Assembly: GCA_028689585.1 (NCBI GenBank)
Contig: JAQVCW010000017.1
Span: 30,674-94,673, forward strand
Direction of reading: 5' to 3'
From: Lachnospiraceae bacterium
GTDB taxonomy: Bacteria > Bacillota > Clostridia > Lachnospirales > Lachnospiraceae
Length of the DNA: 64,000 nt
Shown here: positions 56,113-64,000 of the stretch, piece after piece
Position numbering within the stretch: position 1 is the stretch's first letter
Layout: every line of letters starts with the position of its first letter
Position numbers and translations under genes: made by a program
The notes under the pieces: model-generated
The model's input: only the letters and a program-made list of their open reading frames with translations
Told to the model about the DNA's origin: nothing
Database searches by the model: none

Positions 56113-57813
56113 TTATTGTTCTGTCAAAGCTTTTCTTACCATATGCACCCTGCACTTTTTTTTGAAAAAAGCAATTCCATATCGAATGCTTTCGGTATAA
56201 CCTTCCTCCGGAAGCCATGAATCATACTTTTTTTCTTCTATCTGTGCAAGGGCTTTCTCTGCCTCAGTTTCCATTTCTTTAAAAGTCCTGGACACTTTGA
56301 GTTCGAGAATGACAGGAGACACTGTTTCGTCCTGATTTCGAACACAGATATCATATCGTCCATCCCCGGCTTCCCGATTCGACTTCACCAGGTAACCTTT
56401 CAGATTCGTCAGTACGCCTAAAAGAAAACCATGATAAAAAGCTTCCTGATTATCCATATAACTGATACATTTTTGAAGCTGTCCATTTAATTCCTGCTGA
56501 AAAACCTCTGATTTTCCGGTCAGCATGGCAGCATAGAGAACAGATAGATCCTGAAGCTGTATCTCATCCCGAAACCAGTTTCTAATTGTATTTTCATAGA
56601 TAGAAAGTACCTCATTATTTGGAATGGCCAGTTGTACATATCTGCTAATTCCTTCCAGCCGTATCCCTATTACCTTCAAATATCCGGTATACAGGAGAAA
56701 ATTCCACAGATTATCCTCCGAATCATGAATTTCTTCATAAGTGATATCTTCATGAACCATTTTTTCTATGGTTTTGCCACCGATTAATATTTCTAATTCC
56801 GATTTCACAGATTCATCCGCATGATAAATCAGATCCTTCACAATACTATTGGAGCTGGTATTGCTCCAGGCAGCAACAGGGAAAGCATTTTCATTGAGGT
56901 ATAGTTTTTCTGTATAGTTAATTACACTCCAGGGATTATATACTTCTGTATTTCCAAACAGATATCCGTCATACCATTTCCTTACAGTATCCATTTTATC
57001 AAGTCGCTGGTAGAAAGCCAGCATTTTCATCACCTCATCCTCGACAAACCCAAAATATTCTTCATATTCCTCATTCAATATAGAGTTGATTTTCAGATTG
57101 TTCAAGCCAGTAAAAATAGACTCTTTACTAATACGAAGACATCCGGTGATCACTGCAAATTCCAGAAATAGATTTGATTTTAATGCAGATTCAAACAGGG
57201 AACGGATAAATGCAGACATCTGATCATAAAATCCCATATAATAGGCATTTTCTAAGGGAACGTCATACTCATCAATCAAAATAACAACCTTGCTTTGATA
57301 ACAGGTCATCAGACATTGAGATAAGAATAACAGTGACTTTGCATATTCGATACGGTCACCCTTGCGATCCCGAATTCGTACAAACTTCTCTTTATCTGCT
57401 TCTGAGATTTTTTCAGACAGCAGGATGCTTTCATGTCTGCTGTACTCCCTGGCAATATCGTCCACCAAACTGGCATATGCCATCCCAAAATCAGGCTGTT
57501 TTGCTGACTTCAATGTCAGTGAAATCACAGGATATCGTCCCAATTCACGGGTATATTTTTCTCCGGCAGACATGATTTTCAATCCCTCAAACAGGCATTT
57601 ATTATCATTACCGTCTGCAGGGAGTTCGAAAAAATATTTTAGCATACTCAAATTCAGAGTTTTACCAAAACGGCGTGGTCTTGTAAATAAATTAACTTCA
57701 CCTTTTTTATCCAGCAGTTCTTTGATTAACCAGGTTTTATCTACATAGTAGTATTCCTTTGCTCTGATTTTTTTAAAATCATCGATTCCGATTGGTAATG
57801 GTGTATAAGACAT
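56113..57813 (-). CDS. AAA-ATPase-like / PD-(D/E)XK nuclease-like protein
   Basis: The 566-aa protein starts IGIDDFKKIRAKEYYYVDKT with a Walker-type TRPRRFGKTLNLSML (about 44-58) and VVILIDEYDVPL as Walker B. The C-terminus has the nuclease-like GDGRYDICVRNQDETVSPVI followed by LELKVSRT. This architecture (AAA-ATPase_like plus PDDEXK_9) is common in gut anaerobes, often in multiple copies, and its function is unknown. It stands alone here. Confidence 0.85.
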   Translation of the reverse strand: MSYTPLPIGIDDFKKIRAKEYYYVDKTWLIKELLDKKGEVNLFTRPRRFGKTLNLSMLKYFFELPADGNDNKCLFEGLKIMSAGEKYTRELGRYPVISLTLKSAKQPDFGMAYASLVDDIAREYSRHESILLSEKISEADKEKFVRIRDRKGDRIEYAKSLLFLSQCLMTCYQSKVVILIDEYDVPLENAYYMGFYDQMSAFIRSLFESALKSNLFLEFAVITGCLRISKESIFTGLNNLKINSILNEEYEEYFGFVEDEVMKMLAFYQRLDKMDTVRKWYDGYLFGNTEVYNPWSVINYTEKLYLNENAFPVAAWSNTSSNSIVKDLIYHADESVKSELEILIGGKTIEKMVHEDITYEEIHDSEDNLWNFLLYTGYLKVIGIRLEGISRYVQLAIPNNEVLSIYENTIRNWFRDEIQLQDLSVLYAAMLTGKSEVFQQELNGQLQKCISYMDNQEAFYHGFLLGVLTNLKGYLVKSNREAGDGRYDICVRNQDETVSPVILELKVSRTFKEMETEAEKALAQIEEKKYDSWLPEEGYTESIRYGIAFFKKKCRVHMVRKALTEQ

Positions 57814-57877
57814 TCCGTTTCCCCCTGCCCTTATTTTATTATCTATTTCCCTTTACAGAATAAAGGAAGCTATATGC

Positions 57878-57905
57878 ATGGCATAATATATTATGATTAT
57901 GCCAT
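57878..57905. promoter_or_regulatory. 10-bp inverted repeat upstream of the AAA-ATPase gene
   Basis: ATGGCATAAT, eight bases, ATTATGCCAT lies 65 nt before the minus-strand start. It could be an operator; no regulator is assigned. Confidence 0.4.
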
Positions 57906-58050
57906 ATCCATTCTGAAATATCTATGGAAAAATGGTGCGAAACAGAGAAAACACAGATTCTTTTCTGGTGTCTCTGAGATATTAAATCAAATATTTAAAA
58001 TTCAATGTTAACAACTCAAAAATCTATATCTGATTCAACTACAACATATA

Positions 58051-58851
58051 GTGGTTGGATTTTTATATGTTCTCAATTTTCACATAAAACATCGCACAAA
58101 AACCTTATATAAATTTTGGCACATATGCCAATTGACAAAGTGGCCAAATTTTGCGACGCAGCCCTATCACATGAAACTAATTCAAATTCTTGCAGATATT
58201 ATCTGTGATACTTTACTTGATCCGGAGGTACTTGCCAATGCACGTATCAGAACCGGAGCCTTTACATGGAACTGAAAAAAACTTCCAAATTGGACCGTAA
58301 TGAAACTTCTTATAAAAAACGTCGAACATACGATCTTTCAAATCTGTTTTGAATGCATGCTTGATTTCCTATGCAGTAGTGAATCCCTTGATTACCATAC
58401 AAGACTGAATGGTTTATGGAGATTGCAGATTGTTGCCATTGATGATTCTAAAATACCACTGCCAAACAGAAAATTTCTTCTTGAAAAATATGGCAGTATT
58501 GGGAGAGGTTCCAGCTCTCCCACAACCACAGCCAGTGTTGCTTATTATGTGCTCAATCATCGTATTCTTGACGCATAGTTCGAACCCATGAGTGTCGACG
58601 AGCGTACCCTCGCAATCAGACACCTGACACAAGCTATAAAACGTGAAACAGACGGAAACATTGATGTTTCCATCAATTCCAAAAACAATAAGCATAATTA
58701 CCAAACAAACATGAATGAGCTTACAGGATTCCTAAGCCGTCATATTTCTGAATATATGAATGCTGATACGATGGCAGAAATTTTAAAGAAAAAAGCTTAC
58801 AAAACCAATAAAATAAGGTTTTGTAAGCTTATATTGTTTATGCATTGGTGC
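58051..58851 (+). pseudogene. Decayed IS4-type transposase
   Basis: Fragments in shifting frames resemble an IS4-family DDE transposase: IICDTLLDPEVLANARIRTG (58190-58265), then LQIVAIDDSKIPLPNRKFLL and GRGSSSPTTTASVAYYVLNH (58420-58565), where DDSK is likely the first catalytic block. Stops and frameshifts separate them, and the C-terminal third (58588-58851) is only weakly recognisable. Terminal inverted repeats were not identified. Confidence 0.65.
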
Positions 58852-58920
58852 TAAGTGCCATTAAATAGGCAAAATCAAAAAATTAAATGGTACATGATAC
58901 CCAAAAATCTTTCGAAAAAT

Positions 58921-59254
58921 TTAATCAACACTAAATGTCCAATTTCCGTTTGCCAGTTCGCCTGTTACTTCAACAGTAGAAGTACCTTTTTTTGAATTCC
59001 ATACTGCAGTCATAGCGGTAATTGATCCACGACCAGAAGTTCCTGTTGCAGTTGCAGTTACTGTTAAACCTGTAATTGTAAGTGCACCCAAATCAGTCAT
59101 TTTTTGTATTTCTGCATTTTCAGAGTCAGAGAAATTAGCAGATAACTCATCTGCAGTTAAACTTGAATTTGCAGCATATCTTTCAGTAATAACTACCTGT
59201 GCTGCTTCTGCTATGCTTGATGCTTCAGTTGCATACTGACTTTCTTTTGCCCTA
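58921..59254 (-). pseudogene. Silent pilin C-terminal cassette 2
   Basis: Read on the minus strand, LLGCRAKESQYATEASSIAE aligns with LLGYIDRARQKQSTTNASTA of the pilin and runs to ELANGNWTFSVD, similar to the pilin end. Leader, cleavage site and helix are missing, and no ribosome binding site precedes the available ATG (59301). The homology start TAGGGCAAAA (59245-59254) differs by one base from TAGGGCAAGA in the intact gene (49682-49691). It lies 60 nt downstream of a serine recombinase gene. Confidence 0.75.
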
Positions 59255-59314
59255 CATCCAAGCAAAAACATGACACACCATAAATGATCATCAAACAGCA
59301 CTTACCTATTTCTG

Positions 59315-60772
59315 CTATTTCCCTTCCAGCACAAGTTCCGTTCCATCAAGAAAATGCACCACAATCCTGCCGCTTTCAAATATTTCCATATGACTTAGAA
59401 GCCGTATGATCAGGTCTGATTTTTTCCACTCATGTTTCCGCTTGTGTGGATTTCTTTTATTTGTGAGATGAGAAGAAAAGTGTGAGATGGTAAGGAATTT
59501 TATAAAGTCCTTTGCACGGTAACGGGCCAATAGATCTTCATTTTCACTTTCGGATTGCCGTTCCCATTTTTCCTGATATTCGGTCAGATGATTTAAGATC
59601 CGGTTAAAGCAGATCCAGAAAGCCTTCCATAAGGTTTTTTCATCAATATGCCGATTGCCGCAATCGCAGGGAGTTTTTGGACAATATTTTTCTCCGCATT
59701 GCCAGATGAGCCGCTTTTGGGTTCCGCGTCTCCAGATTTTTCGCACGTAGGCATGATGGCAGGTGCCGCAGATAATCTTACAGGCCATCGGAAGCGCAGC
59801 AGTGTATCTGGAATAGCAGGCCAAATGATAATTTTCCATAAAGGTCTTGCGGCGCAGGGTTTCCAATTGCACACATTCCCATAGCTCTCTGGAAATGATA
59901 GGTTCATGATGGTCTTTTAAATAATAGCTGGGAAGTTGTCCGGTGTTTTTTATCCGCTTTTTTGTGAGAAAATCAGAACTAAAGGTCTTCTGAAGCAGGA
60001 CATCTCCTTTATATTTTTCATTCTGCAGCATATTTATGATGGTACTGGAACACCAGGTACAGGTGCCATTCCAGGTGGGGATACCGGCTTCTTTTAGAGA
60101 TTTACATATGTAAATGGTAGATTTTCCGTTCAGATATTCCTGATAGATTAGCCTTACGATGGAAGCTTGGCGGGGATTTACAATCAGTTTCCCCTCGGCG
60201 TCTTGATCGTATCCCAGAAAACGGGTGGTTGCCAGACGGAATTCTCCGTGCTCAAAATGTTTTCGTATTCCCCATGCGCAGTTTTCACTGATGCTTCGGC
60301 TTTCCTCCTGAGCCAGAGAGGAGAGGATGGTCAGCAGGACTTCTCCCTTTGATTCCAGGGTGTTTATATTTTCTTTTTCAAACAGAACTCCGATTCCCAG
60401 CTCTTTTAATTCGCGGACATAGATCAGGCAGTCCAGTGTATTTCTGGAAAAGCGGCTGATGGATTTCGTGATAATCAGGTCCAGCTTTTTCCTTCGGCAA
60501 TCGGAGATCATCCGGTTAAATTCTTTGCGGCGTTTTGTATTGGTTCCGGTAATTCCTTCATCGGCATAGATACCGGAAAATTCGTATTCAGGAATAGACT
60601 GTATATATTCACTGTAATAACGTACCTGGTTTTCATAGCTGGATAGCTGTTTGTCTTGATCGGTTGATACACGGCAATAAGCTGCCGTTCTTTTCTTCCC
60701 AGAGGAAAGGAGCGTTTCTGAATCCTGATTCGTATTCTGCCTTGGCGGTATAACAGTGATAATTGTATCCAT
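59315..60772 (-). CDS. Large serine recombinase 1
   Basis: The 485-aa protein has a resolvase-type catalytic domain (AAYCRVSTDQDKQLSSYENQ with the serine, ITKSISRFSRNTLD), a recombinase domain (NEKYKGDVLLQKTFSSDFLT), a zinc-ribbon region (CGTCHHAYVRK, CGEKYCPKTPCDC) and a C-terminal coiled region. AGGAGGT precedes ATG 60772, which lies inside the end of recombinase 2 (140-nt overlap). Such enzymes integrate, excise or invert DNA. Confidence 0.93.
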   Translation of the reverse strand: MDTIITVIPPRQNTNQDSETLLSSGKKRTAAYCRVSTDQDKQLSSYENQVRYYSEYIQSIPEYEFSGIYADEGITGTNTKRRKEFNRMISDCRRKKLDLIITKSISRFSRNTLDCLIYVRELKELGIGVLFEKENINTLESKGEVLLTILSSLAQEESRSISENCAWGIRKHFEHGEFRLATTRFLGYDQDAEGKLIVNPRQASIVRLIYQEYLNGKSTIYICKSLKEAGIPTWNGTCTWCSSTIINMLQNEKYKGDVLLQKTFSSDFLTKKRIKNTGQLPSYYLKDHHEPIISRELWECVQLETLRRKTFMENYHLACYSRYTAALPMACKIICGTCHHAYVRKIWRRGTQKRLIWQCGEKYCPKTPCDCGNRHIDEKTLWKAFWICFNRILNHLTEYQEKWERQSESENEDLLARYRAKDFIKFLTISHFSSHLTNKRNPHKRKHEWKKSDLIIRLLSHMEIFESGRIVVHFLDGTELVLEGK

Positions 60773-61910
60773 TTAAAGTTACCTCCTCTATCACAGTTTC
60801 ATTTATAATAGGATATCTTGTCAGCCATTCTTCCAATTCCATTTCTTTTACAATCATTCCGGGACAGGCGGAGGCTTTTTGACGATGTGTGGCGCAGCTC
60901 CATTGGATGCGTCCGGAAGGGAGCGTCTGCCTGGTCAGATGTTTTTTGCAGTGAGGGCAGAGCAAGAGTCCACTGACGGAATAACGCCGGCTGTATTTTT
61001 CCGGATGTTCTAAATGAATATGATATTGTTCACAGCGTTTTTGACGCAGCAATTGTGCCTGATCCCAGATTTCTTTTTTTATGATTGCTTCGTGATGGTT
61101 TTCCAGATAATAGGATTTTACCTGCCCTCGGTTTCGGACTCCTTTTTGCCGCAGGCATTCCGGGGTATAGTATTTTTGCAGAAGACAGTCCCCTTTGTAT
61201 TTTTCATTGGAGAGGATATAGCGTATCGTTGCGGGATTCCATTTGCCTCCGGATGCAGTGAAAATCTGTTGCTCATTTAGCAGCAGGGCTATTTTCCATG
61301 CACCAAACCCGGATAAATACAATTGGAAAATCTGTTTTATAATGTCTGCCTGTATTTTGTTTACCGCCAGCATTCCATTGTGGGCATTGTCATATCCATT
61401 AAAATGGCAGGTGATCGCAGTGGGAATACCACGGTCAAATTGTTTTTGAATCGTCCACTGTACATTTTTGCTGATACTGTGACTTTCCTCCTCTGCCAGA
61501 GAAGCGATGACGCTGAGCATAAATTCTCCTTCGCCGGACAAGGTGAAAAGTTTTTCAGACTCAAAATAAATACCGATTCCAAGACTTTTTAAATTACGGA
61601 CCGTATCCAGCACGATAACGGTATTTCTGGCAAAACGGGAAATGGATTTAGTGATGATCAAATCAAATTTTCCCTCATGAGCATCAGACAGCATTTTGCG
61701 GAAACCATTTCTGTTTCTGGTATGTCCGCTGATACCCGCATCAGTGTAAATTTCGGTAAGAATACAGTGAACGTTCTTTTTTAACAGATGAGAAAAGGCT
61801 TCCTGCTGAAGTACAAGCGAAAGCATCTGAGGAGCCTTTTTGGTAGAAACGCGCGCATAAATACAGACGCGTACAGGCTTGTGCCTGAATAAATAAGCAT
61901 ATGGTATCAT
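60633..61910 (-). CDS. Large serine recombinase 2
   Basis: This 425-aa paralogue has VCIYARVSTKKAPQM (catalytic serine), IYTDAGISGHTRNRNGFRKM, ITKSISRFARNTV, and NEKYKGDCLLQKYYTPECLR. A zinc ribbon reads CPHCKKHLTRQT. I start at ATG 61910, seven bases after AAGGAGG; the longer frame to 62261 runs into the neighbouring promoter region. The C-terminus is shorter than in recombinase 1 and overlaps its start, indicating coupled translation. Confidence 0.92.
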   Translation of the reverse strand: MIPYAYLFRHKPVRVCIYARVSTKKAPQMLSLVLQQEAFSHLLKKNVHCILTEIYTDAGISGHTRNRNGFRKMLSDAHEGKFDLIITKSISRFARNTVIVLDTVRNLKSLGIGIYFESEKLFTLSGEGEFMLSVIASLAEEESHSISKNVQWTIQKQFDRGIPTAITCHFNGYDNAHNGMLAVNKIQADIIKQIFQLYLSGFGAWKIALLLNEQQIFTASGGKWNPATIRYILSNEKYKGDCLLQKYYTPECLRQKGVRNRGQVKSYYLENHHEAIIKKEIWDQAQLLRQKRCEQYHIHLEHPEKYSRRYSVSGLLLCPHCKKHLTRQTLPSGRIQWSCATHRQKASACPGMIVKEMELEEWLTRYPIINETVIEEVTLNGYNYHCYTAKAEYESGFRNAPFLWEEKNGSLLPCINRSRQTAIQL

Positions 61911-62025
61911 AATTCTTCCTCCTTTGAGAAAGAGAGTAACAAAATGGAGAAAAAAAGAAAAGCAGATACCATATCTGCCTTGGATTAAGAAATAAGAAAG
62001 TGCCAGACAATTTGGGCAAAACAGG

Positions 62026-62053
62026 TTGACATCACCCAAAAGTATATTATAAA
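62026..62053 (+). promoter_or_regulatory. Promoter of the L,D-transpeptidase gene
   Basis: TTGACA (62026) and TATAAA (62048) are 16 bp apart, about 50 nt upstream of the coding start, divergent from the recombinase genes. Confidence 0.7.
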
Positions 62054-62102
62054 ATAAATGTAAATTACAGAGTTTTGCAAGAGAAAAAGAGGTGTAAATA
62101 AT

Positions 62103-63404
62103 ATGGTGAGGCGTATAAAAAAAGGACTGCTTATCTTTGGGGTAATGGCAGTATTGATGATGCTGATGAACCTGCAGGTATTTGCGGCAGCCGCAGCACC
62201 CGCAGCACCCGGCAATGTGAAAAAGCTGACAGCGAAGGCAGTGAGTGAACGTTCCGTTCAATTGAGCTGGAACAAGGTGTCTAAAGCGACCGGATACAAA
62301 ATATTCAGAGTGTCTTTGGCAACAGGGAAGCAGACTTATCTTGGAACAACATCAAGCAACAGTTACACCATTAAAAAGGTGAATGTAAATACAAAATATT
62401 CATTCGTAGTATATGCATACAAAAAAAGTGGTACTGCAACGGTGAACAGTGCACTTCCATCACCGGTGGCATCGGTCACTACTGCTATATTGACACCGAA
62501 CAGGCCACCGAAATTTCGAATAGCCGGCTATGGAAATAAATCAATTCTGCTGAAATGGGATGCAGCGAAGAACGCGACGGGTTATTATGTCTATATGTAT
62601 AAAGAAAAAACACGCCGGTTTGAGAAGATAGCTGCCACCCGCAGTACAAGCTGCCGCATTTCCAAGCTGACAGCAGGAGTAAAATATCAGTTCCGGGTGC
62701 AGGCATTTCGTACTGTTCAGAAAACCACAGCAGTCAGCAAGGCTTCGGATACAGTGTCCGGCAAGGTAAAGGATTTGAGCATGGAAATCAACAGCGTGCA
62801 CGGAAGATGTTACAGTGCAACGCTGCGTTCAAAGACAACCGTGACGATAGTGACCACACAGAAAACAAAAAAATTGAAGGCGGGAACAAGGATCCTTACC
62901 ACGGATTATGGCAGAACCGGCACAATTACAGCATATCTGACGGATGGAACCAAAATCAAAATTTCAGGCTCCTTATTAAATTATAATGGCGGATACTATG
63001 CTGCGCCGAATGCATTTTCGAAAAAGACAAAGGAAGCATTTATCAATGCCAGAGGATATTCCAGCGATACAAATTATCTGGTGTGGGTTAGCCAGTATAC
63101 TTATACTACGAATATTTTTAAGGGTTCCAAGGGAGAATGGGAACTGGTTCGCTCCATGCCATGCGTGATCGGCAAAGATGGCAGATCTCCGGTTGGAATG
63201 TTTGAGCTGCTGTTTGCTGACAGTGCATACGGCGGAGTTCAGATTTATTACACATACGGCCCTCAGGGCGGCAATTCATTCCACCGCCGCCTGGATGCAA
63301 ATGTGCAGGCGGCAGTTTCCTTAGGATGTGTTCGCCTGGGGGATGAAGATTTAAAGTATTTATATAATACGTGCCCCATGGGAACAGCGGTCTTATCATA
63401 TTGA
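62103..63404 (+). CDS. Secreted Fn3-L,D-transpeptidase (YkuD) protein
   Basis: A signal peptide (about residues 1-30, ending VFAAAAA) is followed by two fibronectin type III domains (about 34-125 and 134-220: ERSVQLSWNKVSKATGYKIF, KSILLKWDAAKNATGYYVY). A C-terminal L,D-transpeptidase domain contains GKDGRSPVGMFEL and the catalytic cysteine in SLGCVRLGDEDLKYLY. It likely cross-links or modifies peptidoglycan at the cell surface. AGAGGTG precedes ATG 62103. Confidence 0.88.
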   Translation: MVRRIKKGLLIFGVMAVLMMLMNLQVFAAAAAPAAPGNVKKLTAKAVSERSVQLSWNKVSKATGYKIFRVSLATGKQTYLGTTSSNSYTIKKVNVNTKYSFVVYAYKKSGTATVNSALPSPVASVTTAILTPNRPPKFRIAGYGNKSILLKWDAAKNATGYYVYMYKEKTRRFEKIAATRSTSCRISKLTAGVKYQFRVQAFRTVQKTTAVSKASDTVSGKVKDLSMEINSVHGRCYSATLRSKTTVTIVTTQKTKKLKAGTRILTTDYGRTGTITAYLTDGTKIKISGSLLNYNGGYYAAPNAFSKKTKEAFINARGYSSDTNYLVWVSQYTYTTNIFKGSKGEWELVRSMPCVIGKDGRSPVGMFELLFADSAYGGVQIYYTYGPQGGNSFHRRLDANVQAAVSLGCVRLGDEDLKYLYNTCPMGTAVLSY

Positions 63405-64000
63405 GTATAATTTATCTGATGAATAGCGGGTTATGGGAAAAAGTTTTGGCGTGATCTGCAGTGGATTTTTTGTAAATGTTACAGTTCGGCCTTGAAATGA
63501 GGACGCTTTCCGGGCGGCTGCCCCAGGTATGCCGCAGATATTGCCTTCGTCTCTGCGAAACTCCGTGTTCTCGGTTACTTTGCAATCGGAACATATTTAG
63601 GCCTTCTGTAAATGCACCGGCAGTATACCTGGGGCAGCCGCTTGGAAGCTGTGCGTCAAGTAAAAAGCTGAACTGGAACCATTGTATTAAAAAATAGTAT
63701 TGAAAAATATAAAAAACATTTGACAGGTTTAAGAAAAAATGGTATGTTAATAAACATTCTGCAAACAAAATGAATAAATATAATAAACAATTTAGAAAAT
63801 TCAAACAATTTGCTGAAAAAATAAAAAAGCTGAAAAAATAAAATAACTTCAATAAGGCTTTTGGAAACAGCTTCAAAAGCCTGTTATAATTGAGCCAGGA
63901 TCGGATCAAGAAGTTGTCTTACTTCTACCGTGCATTCTGCATACAGCCGTAAAAATTCCAGGAAAGGGAAGATTCCGAAACAATTTCCTGCATATACAAC
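63405..64000. other. Gene-free right end
   Basis: I see no convincing coding region in these 596 nt. It holds the perfect inverted repeat at 63514-63641, a promoter-like TTGACA (63720) with TATGTT (63743) at 17 bp, a hairpin AGGCTTTTG/CAAAAGCCT (about 63855-63882), and TATAAT at 63885 that could drive a transcript running out of the window. Sequence from 63700 to 63850 is very A/T-rich. Confidence 0.6.
63514..63641. repeat. Perfect 17-bp inverted repeat flanking 94 bp
   Basis: GCGGCTGCCCCAGGTAT (63514-63530) and ATACCTGGGGCAGCCGC (63625-63641) are exact reverse complements. Pairing extends outward imperfectly (GCTTTCC / GGAAGC). The segment is much more GC-rich than its surroundings. It could be a structured RNA, the arms of an invertible segment, or a non-autonomous mobile element. 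Confidence 0.8.

Noticed and set aside
61911..62261. N-terminal extension of serine recombinase 2
   Set aside because: The extension runs across the divergent promoter region. ATG 61910 has a strong AAGGAGG site, and the conserved catalytic domain starts just after it.
63412..63909. 165-codon minus-strand frame at the right end
   Set aside because: It is a Phe/Leu-rich translation of an A/T-rich tract, spans the inverted repeat, and has no credible ribosome binding site.

Overview
The window looks like the chromosome of a spore-forming Clostridia member, most likely Lachnospiraceae. The reasons are the block order holA-rpsT-gpr-spoIIP-lepA-hemW-hrcA-grpE-dnaK-dnaJ, the sporulation genes (gpr, spoIIP, a small acid-soluble spore protein and a Spo0A-type DNA-binding protein), strong AGGAGG ribosome binding sites, and an anaerobic-style cobalamin pathway. 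This assignment is inferred from gene content, not from a database search.

Layout. (1) 1-7167, +: the end of a cobalamin (B12) operon, cbiET(partial)-cbiA-cbiB-cobD-cbiP-cbiC, closed by a strong bidirectional terminator. Three of its intergenic gaps are filled with purine-rich tandem repeats of different period (19, about 14 and 13 bp). (2) 7249-11556, -: an SGNH-like protein and MBOAT acyltransferase pair, and a biotin-dependent carboxyltransferase. (3) 11820-21305, +: a ten-gene Mrp/Mbh-type cation/proton antiporter operon with four NuoL/M/N-like subunits. (4) 21395-25738, +: a cobalamin riboswitch with a terminator, then a btuF-btuC-btuD-type importer. (5) 25903-31953, +: hemA-hemC-cobA/hemD-hemB-hemL, which makes uroporphyrinogen III and precorrin-2 and so feeds the B12 pathway of region 1. 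(6) 32053-34206: a PadR / DUF1700 / DUF4097 / PspC envelope-response operon. (7) 34244-36055: a catalytically dead S24-type repressor divergent from a receiver-less Spo0A-like protein, followed by a spore protein gene. (8) 36163-49219: the conserved housekeeping and sporulation block, ending in a CIRCE/HrcA-controlled chaperone operon. (9) 49300-62000: an accessory region with a type IV pilin gene, two N-terminally truncated pilin cassettes on the opposite strand, a carbohydrate-kinase relic, an ICMT/GH3/HD-GYP operon, an AAA-ATPase/PD-(D/E)XK gene, a decayed IS4-type transposase, and two overlapping large serine recombinases. (10) 62103-64000: an Fn3-L,D-transpeptidase gene and a non-coding stretch with a perfect 17-bp inverted repeat.

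Two observations stand out. The first is a palindromic element of about 50-60 nt present in six copies (one on the minus strand). It always has the same orientation relative to transcription; five copies lie just upstream of a start codon, and the sixth sits in the variable arm of the B12 riboswitch. Its stems show compensatory base changes between copies, which suggests it acts as RNA. The second is the pilin locus: one complete pilin gene plus two silent C-terminal cassettes that begin at the same codons just after the pilin helix, with paired serine recombinases directly beside one of them. This looks like a candidate pilin-variation system.

No rRNA, tRNA or CRISPR array was recognised.
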